NCBI GenBank assembly: GCA_937859855.1 | Contig: CALMAR010000125.1 | Coordinates: 1-5,048 of the forward strand | Length of the DNA: 5,048 bases | From: an uncultured Kineosporia sp. | GTDB taxonomy: Bacteria > Actinomycetota > Actinomycetes > Actinomycetales > Kineosporiaceae | Reading direction: 5' to 3' | In this document: positions 1 to 5,048 of the stretch, piece by piece | Numbering within the stretch: the first letter of the stretch is position 1 | How the letters are laid out: every line of letters begins with the position of its first letter | Position numbers and translations under genes: made by a program | Notes under the pieces: model-generated | What the model saw: only the letters and a program-made list of their open reading frames with translations | Database searches by the model: none | Told to the model about the DNA's origin: nothing

Positions 1-255
1 GGGGGGGCGGCTGCTGGCTGGCAGAAGTTACTGGCGGATGTGCTGGGGCTTCCGCTGGAACGGCTGGACCAGCCGGACGCCGCCGCGCGCGGGGCCGGAC
101 TGACCGCGGCGATCGCGGCCGGGGCGGTCACCGAGGCAGACGTGCTGGGCCCGCTGGCGCCGGTTCCAGTGGCGGCGGCGCAACCGCGGCGCAGCGCCCT
201 GATCGAGGACCGTTATGGCCGCTACCAGCAGCTGGTCAGCCAGCAGAGGTCGTGA
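1..255 (+). CDS. FGGY-family carbohydrate kinase (xylulokinase-like), C-terminal fragment
   Basis: The reading frame is open from the first base and ends at TGA 253-255, giving the last 84 residues of a protein whose start lies outside the window. The family phosphorylates sugars such as xylulose or other pentoses and polyols with ATP in the cytoplasm. The fragment shows the FGGY C-terminal pattern: a Gly/Ala-rich start, then WQKLLADVLGLPLE (residues 7-20), an acidic/Ala stretch with A-A-x-G-A-G-L (about 24-32), an A-I-A-A-G turn, and a tail with Tyr residues spaced as in the usual closing Y-x-x-Y-x-x-L. The N-terminal half and the catalytic Asp region are missing, so the substrate cannot be told. 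The polymerase gene follows 31 nt later on the same strand, but nothing links their functions. The fragment is not necessarily damaged; it is cut by the window edge. Confidence 0.8.
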   Translation, partial: GGAAAGWQKLLADVLGLPLERLDQPDAAARGAGLTAAIAAGAVTEADVLGPLAPVPVAAAQPRRSALIEDRYGRYQQLVSQQRS

Positions 256-286
256 CCGGCGCTGGCCCAGGCCGTACCGTGGGCCG

Positions 287-1507
287 GTGGCCAAGCCGAA
301 ACCGCAGGTCCTGGAGGTTGCCGGGCGTGAGGTGACGATCACCAACCCAGACAAGATGATCTTCCCGGAGCCGGGGATCACCAAGCTCGACCTGGTCCGC
401 TACTACCTGGCGCTGCCGGACGGCGCGCTGCGCGGCGTCCGGGGCCGGCCGATGATCCTGAAACGCTTCGTGAAAGGACTGGACGAGGAGGCAATCTTCC
501 AGAAGCGCGCGCCGCAGAACCGGCCGGACTGGATCGAGGTGGCCGAACTGCACTACCGCTCGGGCACGTCGGCGGCCGAGGTGGTGGTCCGGGACGCCGC
601 CTCCCTGGCCTGGGTGGTCAACCTCGGCTGCATCGACCTGAACCCGCACCCGGTGCTGGCCGGGGATCTCGAACACCCGGATGAGCTGCGGATCGACCTC
701 GATCCGATGCCCGGGGTCGAATGGGCCCAGATCCGGGACGTCGCCCAGGTCGCCCGCGAGGTGCTGGAAGATAACGGCCTGAACTCCTGGCCGAAGACGT
801 CCGGCTCCAAGGGTTTTCACATCTACGCCCGGATCCGGCCGGACTGGGTGTATCGCGACGTCCGGCTGGCGGCCGAGTCGGTGGCCCGGGAGGTGGCCCG
901 CCGCGCTCCGGACATCGCCACCGCCAAGTGGTGGAAGGAGGAACGAGGCTCGACCGTGTTCGTCGACTTCAACCAGAATGCCAAGGACCGGACTGTCGCT
1001 TCGGCCTATTCGGTCCGGGCCCGCCCGGACGCCCGGGTGTCGACTCCGCTGGACTGGAGTGAGGTTCCGGACTGCGATCCGCAGACCTTCACCGTCGCAA
1101 CGGTTCTGGAGCGCTACGCCCGGATCGGCGATCCCTGGGCGGGGATGGACGGCGCCCCCGGCTCGCTGGAACCACTGCTGGAGCTGGCCCAGCGGCTGGG
1201 ACCGGCCGAGAAACCACCAAAGGGCCAGGGGCGCCGGCAGTTCCAGATGCCGTTGATCGAGATCGCCCGGTCCAAGACCCGGGAAGAGTCGATGACCGCG
1301 CTGGAGCACTGGAAGCAGCGGCACGCAGGCATCGCCGGGTTCCTGGAACCGGCCGACATTCTGGTGGACGGGATGCGCGGCTCAAGCTCGATCTGGTACC
1401 GGATCAGGGTGAATCTGCAGCATGTGCCCGAAGGGCAGCGCCCGGAGCAGGAGCCGCTGGAGGTGGACTACAACCCGTGGGCCAACGCGCCCTGGAACCG
1501 GGAATGA
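287..1507 (+). CDS. Stand-alone LigD-type polymerase (primase-polymerase family, PolD-like)
   Basis: This 406-residue protein belongs to the archaeo-eukaryotic primase-like polymerases that form the polymerase domain of bacterial NHEJ ligase LigD; members add dNTPs or rNTPs at DNA ends or gaps. Conserved blocks appear in order: TNPDKMIFPEPGITKLDLVRYY (about 19-40), PMILKRF and FQKRAP (55-75), the metal-binding RIDLDP with D137 and D139, TSGSKGFHIY (171-180), and FVDFNQN with the third Asp, D227, then YSVRARP and STPLDW (241-257). As I recall, these Asp positions match the Mycobacterium LigD polymerase domain. Residues 262-406 form a tail with IRVNLQHVP near the end; I recall similar tails in mycobacterial stand-alone homologues such as Rv3730c. 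There is no ligase or nuclease domain, and no Ku gene nearby. GTG 287 is preferred over ATG 215: 215 lies inside the kinase gene and encodes an unconserved Arg/Trp-rich stretch. No strong ribosome site is visible at either start. Confidence 0.93.
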   Translation: MAKPKPQVLEVAGREVTITNPDKMIFPEPGITKLDLVRYYLALPDGALRGVRGRPMILKRFVKGLDEEAIFQKRAPQNRPDWIEVAELHYRSGTSAAEVVVRDAASLAWVVNLGCIDLNPHPVLAGDLEHPDELRIDLDPMPGVEWAQIRDVAQVAREVLEDNGLNSWPKTSGSKGFHIYARIRPDWVYRDVRLAAESVAREVARRAPDIATAKWWKEERGSTVFVDFNQNAKDRTVASAYSVRARPDARVSTPLDWSEVPDCDPQTFTVATVLERYARIGDPWAGMDGAPGSLEPLLELAQRLGPAEKPPKGQGRRQFQMPLIEIARSKTREESMTALEHWKQRHAGIAGFLEPADILVDGMRGSSSIWYRIRVNLQHVPEGQRPEQEPLEVDYNPWANAPWNRE

Positions 1508-1517
1508 CCCGGCGGCG

Positions 1518-1760
1518 CTAGCGGTTCCGGCGGCGGGGACGGCGGTTGGGCCGGACCGGGATGCCCCGCCCGGTGGAACTGGTCAGCATGATCAGCGCCG
1601 CGGAACCGGCGGCCAGCAGCGCGATCGCTACCATCGCGGCGATCTCGGCCGGACCGGACGGCCGGATCACACCGACCAGGCTGATCCACAGCAGCGCACC
1701 CACCCCGGCCAGAGCCCACAACAGCCAGCGCTGGTCAGGAGCCCGGTTGCTGTCAGTCAT
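1518..1760 (-). CDS. Small two-helix membrane protein with basic C-terminal tail, unknown function
   Basis: I do not recognise a family. The 80-residue protein has a short polar N-terminus (1-11), a hydrophobic helix at about 12-32 starting WLLWALAGVG, a short loop containing RPSGPAE, a second helix at about 40-60, and an extremely basic tail in which residues 65-80 hold eight Arg. By the positive-inside rule the tail should be cytoplasmic, giving a hairpin with both ends inside. ATG 1760 is the only plausible start: the frame reaches a stop at 1794-1796 with no other start codon between. A G-run abuts the ATG and a GGAGG-like motif lies 17 nt upstream (1778-1782), so the ribosome site is unclear. 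The gene converges on the polymerase gene with a 10-bp gap and diverges from the protease operon. The ordered TM-loop-TM-basic pattern argues for a real gene rather than a GC-rich shadow. Confidence 0.7.
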   Translation of the reverse strand: MTDSNRAPDQRWLLWALAGVGALLWISLVGVIRPSGPAEIAAMVAIALLAAGSAALIMLTSSTGRGIPVRPNRRPRRRNR

Positions 1761-1791
1761 CCCCCCATGCTGCCACGCCTCCCCCCTTTGT

Positions 1792-1800
1792 GCTCAGGCT
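1792..1800 (+). repeat. 9-bp direct repeat, copy 1 (GCTCAGGCT)
   Basis: An exact copy occurs at 1867-1875, 75 bp downstream, just before the start of the protease gene. A looser relative, GCTCACAGGC, lies between them at 1820-1829. The repeat could be a regulator-binding half-site, but 9 bp repeated within about 120 bp of GC-rich DNA may also be chance. Confidence 0.35.
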
Positions 1801-1866
1801 GACCCCGGCCAGGGGCTGCGCTCACAGGCGTACGACCGCCGGGCGATGTACCGGCCGTGGTCATCC

Positions 1867-1875
1867 GCTCAGGCT
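1867..1875 (+). repeat. 9-bp direct repeat, copy 2 (GCTCAGGCT)
   Basis: This is the second exact copy of the repeat at 1792-1800. It lies 7 nt before ATG 1883, so its AGG core (1871-1873) could also act as a weak ribosome site for the protease gene. That gives an alternative reason for this copy's sequence. Confidence 0.35.
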
Positions 1876-1882
1876 CGTGCAC

Positions 1883-2695
1883 ATGAACAGCATCCGGCGT
1901 GCCGCCGCCCGTCACCCGATCGCCAGCTTCCTCACCATCAGCTTCGCGGTCAGCTACCCCGCCCTGATCGGATCCCTGATCGCCGGCGTCGACCTGATGC
2001 CGGCCAAGTTCCTCCAGCTGCTGGTCATGCTCGGGGCCGCCGTCATGGTCACCGCCTGGGCCGCTACCCGGCCGGGCGCGGTCCGGGACCTGTTCGCCGG
2101 GCTGACCCGCTGGCGGCTGGGATGGAGCACCTACCTGTGGCTGATCTTCGCCATCCCCGCGCTGACCCTGGTCATCGCGGCGATCACCGGCACCCTGAGT
2201 GCCCCCGGCCACGGCTGGGGCGAACTGGCCCTGGTCTTCGGGCTGATCTTCGCCTTCAGCCTGCTGACCGGAAACCTGTGGGAGGAGACCGCCTGGGCCG
2301 GTTTCCTGCAGTCCCGGCTGATGTCGGCGCGCGGAGTGGTGGTCGGTTCACTACTGACCGCCGTCCCGTTCTCCCTGATGCACCTTCCGCTGGCCTTCGA
2401 GAACCATGGGCTGCGCGGCACCAGCCTGGGCGAGGCGATCGTCGACTGGCTCGCGATCGCGGCGCTGGCGCCGTTCCTGCGGCTGCTGATCGGGATGCTG
2501 ATGGCCGATTCCGGCGGCAGCACACTGGCCGCCGCCATCGTGCACGCCTCCTTCAACGCCTCCGGTGCGATGACGGTGCTGGACGGCGGCTGGCAGATGA
2601 TCCCAGCGCTGGTGGTGGTGACCGGCCTCTACGCGACGATGTACGCCCGCAGGGTGACGACCCGGGACCAGCCGCTGGTTACCGTGGCGGGATGA
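1883..2695 (+). CDS. CPBP (CAAX/Abi) family intramembrane glutamic protease
   Basis: This is a 270-residue multi-pass membrane protein of the CPBP/Abi family (Rce1-like). Hydrophobic segments lie at about 14-35, 43-61, 83-104, 113-130, 151-165, 186-208 and 237-253. The catalytic motifs are all visible: the Glu pair E134-E135 in NLWEETAWAGFLQSRL, F163-x-x-x-H167 in PFSLMHLPL, and H221-x-x-x-N225 in HASFN. The usual EExxxR motif reads EExxxA here (A139), so the Arg is missing while the Glu and His residues are kept. Members cleave within membranes; roles include bacteriocin immunity and protein processing, and the substrate here is unknown. ATG 1883 is favoured because the protein then begins MNSIRRAAARHP just before the first helix; GTG 1877 is possible, and an upstream ATG at 1790 adds an implausible polar leader. 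The stop overlaps the kinase start (ATGA, 2692-2695), indicating translational coupling. Confidence 0.88.
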   Translation: MNSIRRAAARHPIASFLTISFAVSYPALIGSLIAGVDLMPAKFLQLLVMLGAAVMVTAWAATRPGAVRDLFAGLTRWRLGWSTYLWLIFAIPALTLVIAAITGTLSAPGHGWGELALVFGLIFAFSLLTGNLWEETAWAGFLQSRLMSARGVVVGSLLTAVPFSLMHLPLAFENHGLRGTSLGEAIVDWLAIAALAPFLRLLIGMLMADSGGSTLAAAIVHASFNASGAMTVLDGGWQMIPALVVVTGLYATMYARRVTTRDQPLVTVAG

Positions 2696-3867
2696 CGCGG
2701 TGGGTCACTCCCGGCCGGGCACCGGATCCGCGGCTGCTGGACGCCGCGATCACGCTGGCCCTGTTCGGCGTGCTAGTGCTCAGCCTGGCCGTCCGCCCGC
2801 TGGAACCCCTGGCCCATCCGGCCACGGCGCTGGCCTATCTGTCCGCGGCCGTGGTGGCGCTGCCGTACGCGGTCCATCGGCGGCACCCGCGAACCGCGAT
2901 CGTCGTCACAGCGATCGGCGTGATCGTCTACAGCACCGGCCATTTCAACGGTTTCCCGGGCTGGAGCGTTGCCGCGCTGGTGCTGGCGATGGCCCTGCAC
3001 AACGGCCGCAACCTGGGGGTTGCCGCGCTGCTGGCCGGACTGGGCAACATGGCCGTCGCCCTGGCGCTGCAGCCGCAGACCGTGGTCAGCACCGGCACCT
3101 GGATCTCCGTGGCTGTGTTGCTGGCGGTGGCCTGGGTGGCCGGTGAAACCCTGCGCGCCGGGCAGGATCGCTGGACCGCAGCCGAAGAACGGGCCCAGCG
3201 GCTGGCCCGCGAGCGGGAGGAACGGGCCCGGCAGGCAGTCGCCGACGAGCGGCTACGGATCGCTCGAGAACTGCACGACGTGGTGGCACATTCGATGAGC
3301 GTGATCGCGGTCCAGGCCGGTGTGGCCCACCATGTGATCGACAGCAAGCCGGAACTGGCCCGGGAAGCGTTGTCCACGGTGGAGACCGCCTCCCGTTCGG
3401 CTCTTGTGGAGATGCGGCGGCTGCTCGGAGTGCTGCGCCAGGGCGACGAGCCGCAGGCCAGTCTGACTCCGGCGCCCGGACTCAGCCAGATCCCTCAGCT
3501 GGCCGAGGATTTCGCCCGGGCCGGGGTCAGCGTCGCGGTCTCGGTACAGGGCGACGTCAGCCAGATCCCGGCTGGGGTGGACCTGTCCGGCTACCGGATC
3601 GTGCAGGAGGCCCTGACCAATGTGCTTCGCCACGGCGGGCCCAGCGCTGATGTCACGATCACCAGCGACGGTTGCGCTCTGACCCTCGAGGTCACCGACC
3701 CGGGACCGGCCCGGAACCGCCAGACCGATGGGACCGGCCACGGGCTGATCGGAATGCGCGAGCGGGCAATGGTTTTCGGTGGCACGCTGCGGGCCGAGCC
3801 GGAGCCGGACGGCGGTTTCGCGGTCATGGCGCAGTTGCCGCTGGCCGAGCCGGGGCGGGTGACGTGA
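2692..3867 (+). CDS. Membrane sensor histidine kinase, DesK/NarL-type (HisKA_3)
   Basis: This 391-residue protein is a typical actinobacterial sensor kinase. Residues about 15-151 hold five to six hydrophobic segments with very short loops, so sensing probably occurs in or at the membrane and no large extracellular domain is present. A charged, Glu/Arg-rich helix (about 152-188, likely coiled coil) leads into the HisKA_3 motif RIARELHDVVAHSMSVI, with phosphoacceptor H195 and the D196-x-x-x-H200 arrangement associated with phosphatase activity. The ATPase domain follows: N-box VQEALTNVLRH (N310), D336-x-G in TDPGPA, and GHGLIGMRERA (350-360), then a GG-x-L turn and a terminal beta strand. ATG 2692 overlaps the protease stop by 4 bp, and its own stop overlaps the regulator start. 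The frame stays open far upstream into the protease gene, but that stretch has no kinase-like content. The signal is unknown. Confidence 0.93.
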   Translation: MTRWVTPGRAPDPRLLDAAITLALFGVLVLSLAVRPLEPLAHPATALAYLSAAVVALPYAVHRRHPRTAIVVTAIGVIVYSTGHFNGFPGWSVAALVLAMALHNGRNLGVAALLAGLGNMAVALALQPQTVVSTGTWISVAVLLAVAWVAGETLRAGQDRWTAAEERAQRLAREREERARQAVADERLRIARELHDVVAHSMSVIAVQAGVAHHVIDSKPELAREALSTVETASRSALVEMRRLLGVLRQGDEPQASLTPAPGLSQIPQLAEDFARAGVSVAVSVQGDVSQIPAGVDLSGYRIVQEALTNVLRHGGPSADVTITSDGCALTLEVTDPGPARNRQTDGTGHGLIGMRERAMVFGGTLRAEPEPDGGFAVMAQLPLAEPGRVT

Positions 3868-4529
3868 GCATCCGCGTGCTGATCGCCGATGATCAGGCCC
3901 TGGTCCGGGCCGGCTTCGAGGTGCTGGTGGACTCGGCCAGCGACCTCGAGGTGGTCGGCACCGCCGCCAACGGTGCCGAGGCGGCCGAGCTGGCGGCGGC
4001 GACGTCCCCCGATGTGGTTCTGATGGACATCCGGATGCCGGTGATGGACGGGCTGGAGGCCACCGCGACCATCCTGGCTCAACCTGGGCAGACGGCCCGG
4101 CTGCTGATCCTGACCACCTTCGACCTGGACGAGTACGTGTTCGGCGCGCTCAAGGCCGGAGCGAGTGGATTCCTGCTCAAGGACACTCCTCCGGCCCAGC
4201 TGCTGGCCGGGATCCGGCTGGTCGCGGCCGGAGAGGCACTGCTGTCGCCCAGCGTGACCCGCCATCTGATCGAGGAATTCGTCAGCCGGCCGGTGCAGCA
4301 GGCCCCGCCGCCGCCCTCGCTCGAGTCGCTGACCGGGCGGGAGATCGAAGTGCTGCAACTGGTGGCGCGCGGCCTGTCCAACGCCCAGATCGGCGAGCGG
4401 TTGTTCGTCAGCCCGGCCACCGCCAAGACTCACGTCGGCCGGCTGCTGATGAAGCTGGACGCCCGCGACCGGGCCCAGCTGGTGGTGATCGCCTACGAAT
4501 CCGGCCTGGTCTCGGCGGGGACCCGCTGA
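3864..4529 (+). CDS. NarL/FixJ-family response regulator with LuxR-type DNA-binding domain
   Basis: This 221-residue protein has an N-terminal receiver (about 1-120) with acidic pocket D9-D10, phosphoacceptor D55 in VVLMDIRMPVMDG, the switch Thr at 84/85 in LTTFD, and conserved K106 in GFLLKD. A Pro-rich linker (about 142-151) leads to a LuxR/GerE helix-turn-helix (about 153-215) starting LTGREIEVLQLVARGLSN and containing the recognition stretch VSPATAKTHVGRLLMKL. All key receiver residues are present, so it should be phosphorylated by the adjacent kinase and act as a dimeric transcription factor. GTG 3864 fits the family's usual start (VSIRVLIADDQ) and gives a GTGA overlap with the kinase stop. 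A GGGGCGGG stretch just upstream may serve as the ribosome site. Upstream in-frame codons to 3672 are only kinase-gene shadow. Targets are unknown; autoregulation from the 1761-1882 region is a reasonable guess. Confidence 0.95.
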   Translation: MSIRVLIADDQALVRAGFEVLVDSASDLEVVGTAANGAEAAELAAATSPDVVLMDIRMPVMDGLEATATILAQPGQTARLLILTTFDLDEYVFGALKAGASGFLLKDTPPAQLLAGIRLVAAGEALLSPSVTRHLIEEFVSRPVQQAPPPPSLESLTGREIEVLQLVARGLSNAQIGERLFVSPATAKTHVGRLLMKLDARDRAQLVVIAYESGLVSAGTR

Positions 4530-4533
4530 CCAG

Positions 4534-5013
4534 TCAGATGAGATGCGGCAGCACCACCCGCTCGGTGAGCGCCCAGCTGGCCGAGGTCAGCAGATAGAGC
4601 GAGACCGCCAGCGGGACCACCATGGCCACGGCCACCGAGGTGTACGGCAGTGGTGCACAGCCGGTAGATCACCATCAGGAACGGTGCCTGCGCCAGGGCC
4701 GGGCCGATACCGGCGAACATGCCGCCACTGGCCTCGCGAACATCCGGCGGGTCTCCTCGAGCAGGCGGGACGGATCCTCAGAGTGCTGGCGGCGCAGCCG
4801 GTCGAGCTCTGGCGCGAGGGACCGCCGGAGCCGGTCGGCGCGGATCATCCGGATGGACAGGAGCAGGATCGCCAGCCGGATGATCATGGTGAGCAGAACC
4901 AGGGCGAGCGCGCCTCTGGCGCTGCCCGCGACCGGGGTCAGGACGGCGGCCAGTCCGGTCAGGCCGGGGTAGGCCAGACGGATGGCCGGGGTGGGGAGGT
5001 CGGACGGGTTCAT
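4534..5013 (-). pseudogene. Short YidC/Oxa1-type membrane protein insertase, frameshifted and internally deleted
   Basis: Read on the minus strand from ATG 5013, residues 1-92 match the start of short actinobacterial YidC/Oxa1 insertases: an N-terminal helix segment, ALALVLLTMIIRLAILLLSI with the groove-type Arg (R46), then a charged hairpin (RRSLAPELDRLRRQHSEDP) ending RRMF at 4738. There the frame breaks: the expected continuation (E-A-S-G-G, then MFAGIGPALAQAPFLMVIYRL) lies in another frame from about 4735 to 4658. The closing helix, APLPYTSVAVAM...LYLLTSASW...LPHLI, returns to the first frame from 4656 to the TGA at 4534-4536. As I recall the family, roughly 80-90 residues with one or two helices normally lie between YRL and the LPY helix, and they are absent. 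Translation from ATG 5013 would stop early at 4675-4677 after 112 residues. Loss of insertase function is inferred; a sequencing or assembly fault could look the same. The gene converges on the regulator gene with a 4-bp gap. Confidence 0.75.
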
Positions 5014-5048
5014 GGGGTGCTCGAGCGGGCCAGTCCGGCTGGCGATGG
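5010..5048 (-). CDS. Possible C-terminal end of a gene overlapping the yidC-like start
   Basis: On the minus strand, a frame open from the window edge reads PSPAGLARSSTP and ends at TGA 5010-5012. This gives an ATGA overlap with the yidC-like ATG at 5011-5013. Short yidC-like genes in actinobacteria often follow a small membrane-protein gene with a Pro/Arg-rich tail, so this could be such a neighbour. Only twelve codons are visible, so the call rests on the overlap alone and may be chance. Confidence 0.2.
   Translation of the reverse strand, partial: PSPAGLARSSTP

Larger units (their letters stand above)
1761..1882. promoter_or_regulatory. Divergent intergenic region, probable promoters for the small membrane protein and the protease-kinase-regulator operon
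   Basis: This 122-bp non-coding gap separates two divergent genes, so it should carry promoters in both directions. I could not place a confident -35/-10 pair on either strand. Visible structure is the direct repeat GCTCAGGCT at 1792-1800 and 1867-1875, with a related GCTCACAGGC at 1820-1829. The call rests on gene arrangement, not on a recognised promoter. Confidence 0.5.

Noticed and set aside
215..286. ATG 215 as the polymerase start
   Set aside because: It adds 24 unconserved residues and overlaps the sugar kinase gene by 41 bp. GTG 287 gives the family-like N-terminus.
236..1324. Long minus-strand open frame (362 codons) opposite the polymerase gene
   Set aside because: It is antisense to a gene with clear catalytic motifs. 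Its translation is Gly/Arg/Pro-rich with no recognisable domain, as expected from GC-rich codon bias.
1516..1523. Palindrome CGCTAGCG between the convergent polymerase and small membrane protein genes, as a terminator
   Set aside because: It is only 8 bp, has no loop or T-run, and overlaps the stop codon of the minus-strand gene; it looks like chance in GC-rich DNA.
1757..2212. Minus-strand 151-codon frame across the start of the protease gene
   Set aside because: It is rich in Gly, Asp, Gln and Arg, overlaps membrane-helix coding sequence on the other strand, and has no recognisable motif.
1546..2691. In-frame extension of the histidine kinase giving a 773-residue fusion
   Set aside because: The extension runs antisense to the small membrane protein and out of frame across the protease gene, and is Arg/Pro-rich without domains. 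The ATGA overlap at 2692 marks the real start.
3591..4433. Long minus-strand open frame (280 codons) opposite the kinase and regulator
   Set aside because: It spans the ends of two well-supported genes and has Gly/Arg/Gln-rich composition without motifs; it is a shadow.
4493..4720. 75-codon minus-strand frame as an independent small gene
   Set aside because: Its first half is the middle block of the yidC-like gene. The rest is out of frame with the last YidC helix and runs into the regulator gene.

Overview
The window looks like chromosomal DNA from a high-GC actinobacterium. The evidence is strong G/C bias at third codon positions, GTG starts, ATGA/GTGA stop-start overlaps, a stand-alone LigD-type primase-polymerase of the kind known from mycobacteria and relatives, a DesK/NarL-type two-component pair, and a short actinobacterial-style YidC/Oxa1 gene. 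I cannot name the genus. No mobile element, CRISPR array, tRNA or rRNA was seen.

Layout, left to right. (1) 1-255 (+) is the C-terminal end of an FGGY-family sugar kinase cut by the window edge. (2) 287-1507 (+) is a complete stand-alone DNA-repair polymerase of the LigD polymerase-domain family with all three catalytic aspartates. (3) 1518-1760 (-) is an 80-residue two-helix membrane protein with a very basic tail, convergent with the polymerase gene. (4) 1761-1882 is a divergent intergenic region with a 9-bp direct repeat. (5) 1883-4529 (+) is a tight three-gene operon: a CPBP (CAAX/Abi) intramembrane protease, a membrane histidine kinase and a LuxR-type response regulator. The cistrons overlap by 4 bp at both junctions. 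(6) 4534-5013 (-) is a damaged short YidC/Oxa1-type insertase gene: the family signature is spread over two frames, with a frameshift near 4736 and an apparent internal deletion near 4656. (7) 5010-5048 (-) may hold the last codons of another gene overlapping the yidC-like start.

The functional core is the protease-kinase-regulator operon. The overlaps imply co-translation, so the protease may be an effector or a modulator of the signalling pair; that role is inference. The most unusual object is the yidC-like gene. Its two breaks compensate in frame, but the segment between them is out of frame and the middle of the protein is absent. Either the gene is a true pseudogene or the assembly is wrong near this end of the window. 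I found no convincing evidence of a wholly new biological system.
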